Assembly: GCA_028872975.1 (NCBI GenBank)
Contig: JAGWNV010000065.1
Location: forward strand, 1-10,672
Length of the DNA: 10,672 nt
Reading direction: 5' to 3'
Origin: Acidobacteriota bacterium
Lineage (GTDB): Bacteria; Actinomycetota; Acidimicrobiia; Acidimicrobiales; UBA8190
Made by a program: the position numbers and the translations under genes. Below are positions 4,965 through 10,672 of the stretch, piece by piece. Positions within the stretch are counted from its first letter, which is position 1. Each line of letters begins with the position of its first letter. Under the pieces are notes generated by a model. That model saw nothing but the letters and a program-made list of their open reading frames with translations. It searched no databases and was not told where the DNA came from.

Positions 4965-6830
4965 GTGGTCCGGGTCGTCCCCGACGTGGCGGGCATCCGC
5001 AAGGCCTTCGACTACCTCGTCCCCGGCGAGCTCGCGGACGCCGTCGAGGTCGGCGCCTCGGTGCGGGTGCTCCTGGGCCGGCGCCGGGTCACCGGCTGGG
5101 TCGTCGCCGACAGCGAGGCGGCCCCGCCCGGGGTCACCCTGCACCCGCTCCTGGCCGTCCGCAGCTGGGGCCCGCCGGCGCCGGTCGTGGAGCTGGCCCG
5201 GTGGGCGTCGTGGCGATGGGCGGGGCCCCTGGCCCGGCTGCTCGCCACGGCCTCGCCCCCGACGCTCGTGCGCGCCCTGCCGGCCATCGCCCGCCGGGCG
5301 GCGCCGGGGCCGGACGCCGGAGCCGGCGCCGTGGGCGCCGGCGCCGGCGACCAGGACATGGCGGCAGTGGCGGCCGAGGCGCTCGGGGGCGGGGCGGCGG
5401 TGGTGCGCCTGGCCCCGGCCCACGATCCCTTCCCCGTGGTCGAGGCGGCGGCCCGTCTGGCCGTGGCCCGGGGCGGGGGGGCGCTCGTGCTGTGCCCCGC
5501 CCACCGGACGGCCGAGCGCGTGGGGGCCCGGCTCGGTGTCGCTGGGTACCCCGTGGCCCTCTTACCCGACCAGTGGGCCCGGGCGCGCGCCGGGGGTGTC
5601 GTCGCCGTGGGCACCCGGGCCGGCGCCTTCGCCCCGCTCCCCGAGGTCGCCGCCGTCGTCGTCCTCGACGCCCACGACCAGGCCTACCACGAGGAGCGGG
5701 CGCCGACCTGGGCCGCCTGGGAGGTGGCCGCCGAGCGGGCCCGGCGCGCCGGGGTGCCCTGCGCCCTGGTGTCGGCGTGCCCGACGCTCGACCTGCTCCG
5801 GGGCCGGCGGCTCGTCCTCGACTCCCGGCGCCACGAACGGGCCGGGTGGCCCTCGGTGGAGGTGGTCGACCGCCGCGCCGACGACCCCCGCTCGGGGCTC
5901 TACTCCGAGCGGCTCGTGACCCTCGTGCGGTGGGCGGCGGCGGCGCCGGGCCGCCGGGTCCTGTGCGTCCTCAACCGCACCGGCCGGGCCCGGCTCCTCG
6001 CCTGCGCCGCCTGCGGCGAGCTCGTGCGCTGCGAGCGCTGCGGCGGGGCCATGGCCCAGGCCGTCGCCGCCGGCGACGCCACGGGGCGGCTGGCCTGCGG
6101 GCGCTGCGGCGAGGAGCGCCCCGAACTGTGCGCGGCGTGCGGGTCGCTGCGATTGCGGGTCCTGCGGATGGGGATCAGCCGGGTGCGCGAGGAGATCGAG
6201 GCCCTGGCCGGGGCCCCGGTGGCCGAGGTGAGCGCCACGACGGGGCAGGGCACCGGCGACGAGGATCCGGGGGCGATCGAGCGGGCCCCGGTGGTCGTCG
6301 GGACCGAGGCCGTCCTGCACCGGCTCCGGCGTGCCGACGCCGTCTGCTTCCTCGACATCGACGCCGAACTCCTCGCCCCCCGCCTCCGGGCCGCCGAGCA
6401 GACCCTCGCCCTGTTGGGGCGTGGCGCCCGGGTGGTGGGGGCAGGGGGTGAAGGCGCCCCGGGCACCCCCGCCGGTGGCCCCGGGCGCGCCCCCGGGCGC
6501 CTCTTCGTCCAGACCCGACTCCCGGACCACCCGGCGCTGCTGGCGGCGGTCCACGCCGACCCGGGACTGGTCGCCGCCGCCGAGGAGCCGGTGCGGGCCG
6601 AGCTCGGCCTGCCGCCGTTCGCCGCCCTCGCCCTCGTGTCGGGCCCGGCCGCCGACGCCTACGGCGCCGCCCTCGCCGCCGCCGCCCCCGAGGGCGTCGA
6701 GGTGCGGGGGCCGGCCGACGGGGTCTGGTCGGTGCGGGCCCCCGACCACGGCCTGCTCGCCGACCTGCTCGCCGCCGTGGAGCGTCCCGGCGGCCGCCTG
6801 CGCGTGGAGGTGGACCCGGTCCGGGCCTAG
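4965..6830 (+). CDS. priA: Primosomal protein N' (PriA), ATPase-degenerate actinobacterial type
   Basis: PriA recognises stalled forks and D-loops to restart replication. The 621-residue product starts with the 3'-DNA-binding domain (VRVVPDVAGIRKAFDYLVP...). Eight zinc-binding cysteines lie at 347, 350, 356, 359, 378, 381, 389 and 392, in CxxC pairs as in the family. The helicase motor appears inactive: where GxxGSGKT should lie (about 149-156) the sequence is LAPAHDPF, the DEAH-type box reads DAHD (235-238), and the SAT motif is SAC. Degenerate motor motifs are known for actinobacterial PriA and annotated there as 'probable primosomal protein N''; a structural or DNA-binding role is likely. 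GTG 4965 is the only start in frame between the metK stop and the conserved core; no Shine-Dalgarno is visible. A Gly/Ala-rich insert (about 106-128) and a Gly/Pro-rich loop (about 487-505) are odd but probably linkers. Confidence 0.9.
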   Translation: MVRVVPDVAGIRKAFDYLVPGELADAVEVGASVRVLLGRRRVTGWVVADSEAAPPGVTLHPLLAVRSWGPPAPVVELARWASWRWAGPLARLLATASPPTLVRALPAIARRAAPGPDAGAGAVGAGAGDQDMAAVAAEALGGGAAVVRLAPAHDPFPVVEAAARLAVARGGGALVLCPAHRTAERVGARLGVAGYPVALLPDQWARARAGGVVAVGTRAGAFAPLPEVAAVVVLDAHDQAYHEERAPTWAAWEVAAERARRAGVPCALVSACPTLDLLRGRRLVLDSRRHERAGWPSVEVVDRRADDPRSGLYSERLVTLVRWAAAAPGRRVLCVLNRTGRARLLACAACGELVRCERCGGAMAQAVAAGDATGRLACGRCGEERPELCAACGSLRLRVLRMGISRVREEIEALAGAPVAEVSATTGQGTGDEDPGAIERAPVVVGTEAVLHRLRRADAVCFLDIDAELLAPRLRAAEQTLALLGRGARVVGAGGEGAPGTPAGGPGRAPGRLFVQTRLPDHPALLAAVHADPGLVAAAEEPVRAELGLPPFAALALVSGPAADAYGAALAAAAPEGVEVRGPADGVWSVRAPDHGLLADLLAAVERPGGRLRVEVDPVRA

Positions 6831-6833
6831 TGT
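6828..6833 (+). promoter_or_regulatory. Weak candidate -10 box for the aldehyde dehydrogenase
   Basis: TAGTGT fits TANNNT and includes the priA TAG stop. Transcription from about 6840 would leave a leader of about 48 bases holding the hairpin at 6848-6866 and the ribosome binding site GAGGAGG (6874-6880). No -35 match is seen at 16-18 bases. Tentative. Confidence 0.22.
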
Positions 6834-6847
6834 CGACCCGGTCCGTC

Positions 6848-6866
6848 CACCGGTCGTCCGCCGGTG
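6848..6866 (+). terminator. Short hairpin in the priA/aldehyde dehydrogenase gap
   Basis: CACCGG (6848-6853) and CCGGTG (6861-6866) form a perfect 6-bp stem with a 7-base loop. No T-run follows, so an intrinsic terminator is doubtful; it may be a weak attenuator, a leader structure or chance. Confidence 0.25.
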
Positions 6867-6887
6867 CGGCCACGAGGAGGGCGAAGG

Positions 6888-8333
6888 ATGCCGAACGTCA
6901 CCATGACCATCGGCGGCCAGCCGGCGCCGGCCGAGACGACGTTCGGGGTCACGGACCCGGCCACCGGCGAGGTGTTCGCCGAGGCACCCGAGGGCACGCC
7001 GGCACAGCTCGACGCCGCCATGGAGGCGGCGTCCAAGGCCTACCCCGACTGGAATCTGGACGAGGACGCCCGCCGCCAGGCCCTGCGGGACATGTCGGCC
7101 GTGCTCATGGGGGCCCTCGGCGACCTGGCGCCGCTCCTCACCGCCGAGCAGGGCAAGCCCATGAACGACGCCAACCTCGAGGTGTTCGCCTCGGCCATGT
7201 GGTGCAGCTACTTCGCCGAGCTCGAACGGCCCCGGGAGGTCGTCCAGGACGACGGCGAGGCCCTGGTGGAGGTGGTCCGCCGCCCTCTCGGCGTGGTGGC
7301 GGCCATCACGCCGGGGAACTTCCCCCTCACGCTCGCCTTCGGGAAGATCGCCCCGGCGCTGCGGGCCGGCAACACGCTCGTGCTGAAGCCTTCGCCGTTC
7401 ACTCCCCTCACCACGTTGCGGGCCGTCGAGCTGCTCCAGTCGGCCCTGCCGCCGGGCGTGCTCAACGTGGTGAGCGGGGGCGACGGGCTCGGGGCGGCGA
7501 TGACCTCGCACCCGGTGCCGCGCAAGGTCAGCTTCACGGGGTCCATCGAGACGGGGAAGAAGGTGGCCCTCTCCGCCGCCCCCGACCTGAAGCGCCTCAC
7601 CCTCGAGCTCGGCGGCAACGACCCCGCCATCGTCCTCGACGACGTCGACCCCGCCTCGGTGGCCGACGGCATCTTCGGCGGGGCGTTCGCCAACAACGGC
7701 CAGGTCTGCTCCGCCATCAAGCGCGTCTACGTCCCCGAGGCGATCTACGAGGACGTCGTGGCCGCCCTGGCCGACCGGGCCTCGCGGGTGAAGGTCGGGC
7801 CGGGCGCCGATCCCGCCTCGAAGTTGGGGCCGGTCAACAACGCGCCGCAGTACGAGCGGGTGAAGGAGCTCGTCGCCGACGCCCTGGCCGGCGGCGCCCG
7901 GGCGGCGGCGGGCGGCGCGCCCATGGACGGACCCGGCTACTTCTTCTCCCCGACGGTCCTCGCCGACGTCACCGACGGGGTGCGGATCGTCGACGAGGAG
8001 CAGTTCGGCCCGGCGCTGCCCGTGATCGCCTACCGGGACCTCGACGACGCGCTGGCACGGGCCAACGCCACGCAGTTCGGGTTGAGCGGGTCGGTGTGGG
8101 GCGCCGACGAGGACCGGGCCGCCGAGGTGGCGGGCCGGCTCGAGTGCGGCACGGCGTGGGTCAACGTCCACATGGCCCTCGCCCCCCACCAGCCCTTCGG
8201 AGGGTTCAAGTGGAGCGGGGTCGGGGTGGAGAACGGGCCCTGGGGACTGGCCGGGTTCACCGAGATCCAGGCCGTGCACCGGTCGCGGGTGGGCAACGGG
8301 CTCAGCGCGGCGACGTCCATGGTCCTGCCCTGA
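6888..8333 (+). CDS. NAD(P)-dependent aldehyde dehydrogenase
   Basis: Oxidises an unidentified aldehyde to the acid; the superfamily is sure, the substrate is not. The 481-residue protein carries the complete catalytic set: Asn144 in TPGNFPLT (Gly where most relatives have Trp of PWNFP), Lys167 in LKPSPFTPL, the FTGSIETGKKV coenzyme loop, general base Glu240 in LELGGNDP, nucleophile Cys274 in NNGQVCSAIKR, and EEQFGP (370-375). The NDPAIV plus QVCSAIKR combination resembles the branch around the Streptomyces AldA-like enzymes rather than betaine aldehyde dehydrogenases; this is from memory. ATG 6888 is preferred over GTG 6864 because GAGGAGG (6874-6880) sits 7 bases ahead and the product then begins as relatives do. 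It sits between priA and def, where actinobacteria do not usually carry it, but its base composition and codon use look like its neighbours, so recent acquisition is not indicated. Confidence 0.92.
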   Translation: MPNVTMTIGGQPAPAETTFGVTDPATGEVFAEAPEGTPAQLDAAMEAASKAYPDWNLDEDARRQALRDMSAVLMGALGDLAPLLTAEQGKPMNDANLEVFASAMWCSYFAELERPREVVQDDGEALVEVVRRPLGVVAAITPGNFPLTLAFGKIAPALRAGNTLVLKPSPFTPLTTLRAVELLQSALPPGVLNVVSGGDGLGAAMTSHPVPRKVSFTGSIETGKKVALSAAPDLKRLTLELGGNDPAIVLDDVDPASVADGIFGGAFANNGQVCSAIKRVYVPEAIYEDVVAALADRASRVKVGPGADPASKLGPVNNAPQYERVKELVADALAGGARAAAGGAPMDGPGYFFSPTVLADVTDGVRIVDEEQFGPALPVIAYRDLDDALARANATQFGLSGSVWGADEDRAAEVAGRLECGTAWVNVHMALAPHQPFGGFKWSGVGVENGPWGLAGFTEIQAVHRSRVGNGLSAATSMVLP

Positions 8334-8354
8334 GCGTCCCGCAGGGGGGACCGG

Positions 8355-8372
8355 CCGGCGACGGGGCGCCGG
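8355..8372. repeat. Inverted repeat just upstream of the def -10-like box
   Basis: CCGGCG (8355-8360) and CGCCGG (8367-8372) pair perfectly across a 6-base loop and end one base before TACCAT. It could be an operator, the end of the aldehyde dehydrogenase transcript (no T-run), or chance at this G+C content. Confidence 0.3.
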
Positions 8373-8384
8373 TACCATGAGCCG
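8373..8384 (+). promoter_or_regulatory. Candidate leaderless promoter for def
   Basis: TACCAT (8373-8378) fits TANNNT and is followed by exactly six bases before the GTG start of def, which has no Shine-Dalgarno. That spacing would put the first transcribed base on the G of the GTG. No convincing -35 is seen. Confidence 0.38.
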
Positions 8385-8960
8385 GTGGCCGGCTACGCCA
8401 TCCGCACCTACGGCGATCCCGTCCTGCGCCAGCGCGCCCCGGAGATCGAGGAGATCGACGGCCGGCTCAAGCAGCTGGCCGACGACATGCTCGAGACCAT
8501 GTACAACGCTCCGGGGGTGGGCCTGGCCGCCCCCCAGGTGGGGATCCAGAAGCGGCTCTTCGTCTACGACGTCGGCGACGGCGAGGGGCCGCGCACCATC
8601 GTCAACCCCGTCCTCTCCGAGGGCAGCGGCGAGTGGACCTACGAGGAGGGCTGCCTCTCGGTCCCCGGCCTCTCGTGGCCGATCGTCCGGCCCAAGGAGG
8701 TCCATGTCACCGGCTACGACCTCGACGGCAAGGACGTCGACTTCGAGGCCGACGAGTTCCTGGCCCGGGTCCTCCAGCACGAGGTCGACCATCTCGACGG
8801 GATCCTCCTCGTCGAGCGGCTCGACGACGACCAGCGCCGCGACGCCCTGCGGATACTCCGCGCCCGCGCCCTCGACCTCCCCACCGACGACCCCGACGGG
8901 CTGTCGGGGCTGGCCGGGCGCCAGGCCGAGGGTCCCGGCCATGGAGGCCGGCGGCTCTAG
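8385..8960 (+). CDS. def: Peptide deformylase
   Basis: Removes the formyl group from the N-terminal methionine of nascent proteins at the ribosome exit. The 191-residue product has all three family motifs: GVGLAAPQVG (44-53), EGCLSVP with metal-ligand Cys90, and HEVDHLDG with metal ligands His132 and His136 and catalytic Glu133. The spacing is that of bacterial deformylases. The C-terminal ~35 residues are extra, Asp/Gly/Arg-rich and unlikely to be structured. GTG 8385 gives the usual N-terminus (AGYAIRTYGDPVLR); ATG 8377 is out of frame. The fmt gene follows after 15 bases, pairing the enzymes that remove and add the formyl group, an arrangement conserved in many bacteria. Confidence 0.95.
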   Translation: MAGYAIRTYGDPVLRQRAPEIEEIDGRLKQLADDMLETMYNAPGVGLAAPQVGIQKRLFVYDVGDGEGPRTIVNPVLSEGSGEWTYEEGCLSVPGLSWPIVRPKEVHVTGYDLDGKDVDFEADEFLARVLQHEVDHLDGILLVERLDDDQRRDALRILRARALDLPTDDPDGLSGLAGRQAEGPGHGGRRL

Positions 8961-8975
8961 GGGCGCCGGGCGCTG

Positions 8976-9905
8976 ATGGCGGCGCTCGTCTTCCTCGGCT
9001 CACCGGGGGCCGCCGTGGTGCCGCTCGAGGCCCTGGTGGCGGCCGGCCACGACGTCCGGTTGGTGGTGTCGCGCCCCGACGCCCGGCGCGGGCGCGGGGG
9101 GACCGTCTCCCCGAGCCCGGTGGCCGCCGCCGCCCGCCGGTTGGGCCTGACGGTGACCGACGACCTCGACGACGTGGCCGGCGCCGGCGCCGAGCTCGGC
9201 GTGGTGGTCGCCTACGGCCGGATCGTGCCCGCCGGCGTCCTCGACGCCCTCCCCATGGTGAACCTCCACTTCTCGCTCCTGCCGCGCTGGCGGGGGGCGG
9301 CCCCGGTGGAGCGGGCCATCCTGGCCGGCGACGAGGAGACCGGGGTGTGCGTCATGCGCCTCGAGGCCGGTCTCGACACCGGCCCGGTGCTGGCCCGGCG
9401 GACGGTGCCCACGGGCGACGCCCATGCCGGGGCGCTCACCGAGGCCTTGGCCCGCATCGGCGCCGAGCTGCTCGTGGCGCTGCTCGCCGCCGGTCCCGGC
9501 GCGCTCGGGCCCGGGGAGCCCCAGGCCGGGGAGGCGACCTACGCCGCCAAGATCGACCCGGGCGAGCTGCGCATCGACTGGAGCCGGCCCGTGGCCGAGG
9601 TGCAGCGCCTCGTCCGCCTCGACCGGGCGTGGACGACGTTCCGGGGCAGGCGCCTCGGGGTGCTCGACGCCGGGCCGGGGCCCGGGGGCAGCGGCGGGGA
9701 GTGGCCGGGCGAGGGAGGGCCGGGCACCGTCGAGGTCGTCGGCCACGGCGCCGGGGAGCGGGTGACGGTGCGCTGCGGCGCCGGGGTCCTCGAGCTCCTC
9801 ACCGTCCAGGCCGAGGGCGGCCGGCCCCTCGGCGCCGCGCAGTGGGCGCGCGGCGCCCGGCCGGGGCCGGGCGAGCGGCTCGGGGCCGACGAGGCCCCCC
9901 GTTAG
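8976..9905 (+). CDS. fmt: Methionyl-tRNA formyltransferase
   Basis: Formylates the initiator Met-tRNA using 10-formyltetrahydrofolate. The 309-residue length matches the family. The N-terminal Rossmann-like domain begins with FLGSPGAAVVPLEAL and an RPDARRGRGG loop in place of the usual PDRPAGRGKK. The catalytic set is intact: Asn96 and His98 in NLHFSLLPRWRGAAP and Asp134 in EAGLDTGP. The TYAAKI segment marks the start of the C-terminal tRNA-binding barrel. That domain contains a Gly/Pro-rich insert (about 235-250), a probable loop expansion. ATG 8976 has no clear Shine-Dalgarno, so coupling to def is likely. In other actinobacteria an rsmB/fmu rRNA methyltransferase commonly lies between fmt and rpe; here rpe follows directly. 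Confidence 0.95.
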   Translation: MAALVFLGSPGAAVVPLEALVAAGHDVRLVVSRPDARRGRGGTVSPSPVAAAARRLGLTVTDDLDDVAGAGAELGVVVAYGRIVPAGVLDALPMVNLHFSLLPRWRGAAPVERAILAGDEETGVCVMRLEAGLDTGPVLARRTVPTGDAHAGALTEALARIGAELLVALLAAGPGALGPGEPQAGEATYAAKIDPGELRIDWSRPVAEVQRLVRLDRAWTTFRGRRLGVLDAGPGPGGSGGEWPGEGGPGTVEVVGHGAGERVTVRCGAGVLELLTVQAEGGRPLGAAQWARGARPGPGERLGADEAPR

Positions 9906-9916
9906 GCTCGCCGCCG
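9903..9916 (+). promoter_or_regulatory. Candidate leaderless promoter for rpe
   Basis: TAGGCT (9903-9908), a classic actinobacterial -10 sequence, ends 8 bases before the rpe ATG and contains the fmt TAG stop codon. The rpe start lacks a Shine-Dalgarno, so a transcript beginning at or next to the ATG is plausible. No -35 match is seen. Confidence 0.42.
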
Positions 9917-10606
9917 ATGCTGCGGATCGCCCCCTCGCTGCTCTCGGCCGACTTCGGGGGGCTCGCCGAGGCGGTCGGGGAGGTGGCGGCCGAGGCGGAC
10001 TGGTTGCACGTCGACGTGATGGACGGTCACTTCGTGCCCAACCTCACCATCGGCCCGCCCGTGGTCCAGTCGCTGCGGCGGCACTCGGGGATGTACTTCG
10101 ACTGCCACCTCATGATGACGAACCCCGGCGACTACCTCGAGGCCTTCCGCCGGGCCGGGGCCGACGGCTGCACGGTGCACGTCGAGGTCGGCGACACCGC
10201 CGCCCTGCTCGCCGAGATGCGGCGGCTCGAGCTCCGGGTGGGCCTCGCCCTCAATCCCGACACCCCCTTCGAGGCCGTCGCCCCCTTCCTCGGCGACGTC
10301 GATCTCGTGCTGTGCATGACGGTGTTCCCCGGGTTCGGGGGCCAGCGCTTCATGGACGAGGTGGTGCCCAAGATCGCCGAGGTGCGGGCCGCCCTCGACG
10401 CCCGGGGGTCGGCGGCCGAGCTCGAGGTGGACGGGGGGATCGACGAGGAGACGGCACCGGTGGTGGTGGGGGCCGGGGCCCGGGTGCTCGTGGCCGGCTC
10501 GGCCATCTTCGGCGCCGAGCGTCCCTGGGAGGCGGCCCGGCGGATCCGGGGTGCCGGCGAGCGGGCCCTGGCCGGTCCGGGCCCGGGAGGCGCCCACCCG
10601 GCGTAG
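9917..10606 (+). CDS. rpe: Ribulose-phosphate 3-epimerase
   Basis: Interconverts ribulose 5-phosphate and xylulose 5-phosphate in the pentose phosphate pathway (and the Calvin cycle where present). The 229-residue TIM-barrel protein has APSLLSADF at 5-13, the first signature HVDVMDGHFVPN (31-42) with metal ligands His31 and Asp33 and acid/base Asp36, His64 in CHLMM, and Asp172 in VDGGI. The phosphate/loop-6 motif reads VFPGFGGQ (136-143), with Phe137 where many family members have Asn or Glu. The last ~15 residues are a Gly/Pro/Ala tail. ATG 9917 gives the normal N-terminus; the longer upstream open frame is only a shadow across def and fmt. rpe after fmt and before the riboflavin genes is typical of actinobacteria, so ribD might lie to the right. 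Confidence 0.96.
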   Translation: MLRIAPSLLSADFGGLAEAVGEVAAEADWLHVDVMDGHFVPNLTIGPPVVQSLRRHSGMYFDCHLMMTNPGDYLEAFRRAGADGCTVHVEVGDTAALLAEMRRLELRVGLALNPDTPFEAVAPFLGDVDLVLCMTVFPGFGGQRFMDEVVPKIAEVRAALDARGSAAELEVDGGIDEETAPVVVGAGARVLVAGSAIFGAERPWEAARRIRGAGERALAGPGPGGAHPA

Positions 10607-10612
10607 CCACCG

Positions 10613-10672
10613 GTGTCCGAGGGGTTCCGAGGCGGGCGAGTCGCCGCCGCCGACGCGCCCGGGGCGTTCGCC
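10613..10672 (+). CDS. Possible start of a further gene, truncated by window edge
   Basis: After the rpe TAG, a GTG at 10613 opens a frame that stays open for 20 codons to the edge (MSEGFRGGRVAAADAPGAFA). There is no Shine-Dalgarno at proper distance and the peptide is not recognised. It does not obviously resemble the RibD N-terminus expected from actinobacterial gene order. Other frames are also open over so short a stretch, so this is a weak call. Confidence 0.25.
   Translation, partial: MSEGFRGGRVAAADAPGAFA

Noticed and set aside
4939..4966. GGCC/CCGG-rich palindromic run before priA as a terminator
   Set aside because: The run is self-complementary in many registers without a T-tract, and similar runs occur within coding regions throughout the window.
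8377..8379. ATG near the start of def
   Set aside because: It is out of frame with the deformylase motifs; the in-frame GTG at 8385 yields the expected N-terminus.
5562..8942. A 1126-codon open frame on the minus strand antisense to priA, the aldehyde dehydrogenase and def
   Set aside because: The translation is low-complexity Gly/Arg/His/Asp-rich with no domain, and the opposite strand carries three complete conserved genes. Long antisense frames are expected where G+C is this high.
8633..9916. A long upstream extension of the rpe frame through def and fmt
   Set aside because: It overlaps two intact genes in another frame and its translation is Arg/Gly/Pro-rich shadow; rpe family proteins begin at ATG 9917.

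Overview
The window is roughly three quarters G+C and densely packed with plus-strand genes. Gene order and protein character point to an actinobacterium. The pyrF-mihF-gmk-rpoZ-coaBC-metK-priA...fmt-rpe order is the classic actinobacterial housekeeping cluster, MihF is an actinobacteria-specific nucleoid protein, and PriA is the ATPase-degenerate actinobacterial type. The Gmk style and the apparent class 1 PyrD suggest a deep lineage such as Acidimicrobiia. That placement is inference.

Layout, all on the plus strand: 3' end of pyrD (2-382); pyrF (379-1107); mihF (1118-1438); gmk (about 1445-2020, non-canonical start); rpoZ (2020-2400); coaBC (2441-3703); metK (3700-4899); priA (4965-6830); an NAD(P)-dependent aldehyde dehydrogenase (6888-8333); def (8385-8960); fmt (8976-9905); rpe (9917-10606); and possibly the first 20 codons of another gene running off the right edge. 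No RNA gene, mobile element, CRISPR array or intergenic stretch above about 65 bases was seen.

The genes serve core growth: pyrimidine and guanine nucleotide supply (pyrD, pyrF, gmk), nucleoid and transcription machinery (mihF, rpoZ), coenzyme A and SAM synthesis (coaBC, metK), replication restart (priA), formyl-methionine handling in translation (def, fmt) and the pentose phosphate pathway (rpe). Several junctions are stop/start overlaps (GTGA at pyrD/pyrF and coaBC/metK, TGATG at gmk/rpoZ), so translational coupling is likely. The aldehyde dehydrogenase is the one gene that does not fit the usual theme.

No new multigene system is evident. The parts that merit a second look are small: gmk lacks any ATG/GTG/TTG start ahead of its P-loop and lies in frame with mihF across a single TGA, at a 10-bp tandem repeat. 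Three genes (mihF, def, rpe) have a TANNNT -10-like hexamer ending 6-8 bases before the start codon, which suggests leaderless internal promoters. In two of these the upstream gene's stop codon forms part of the hexamer. An 8C/7G tract lies inside the proposed mihF promoter. A ten-codon minicistron overlaps the coaBC start.
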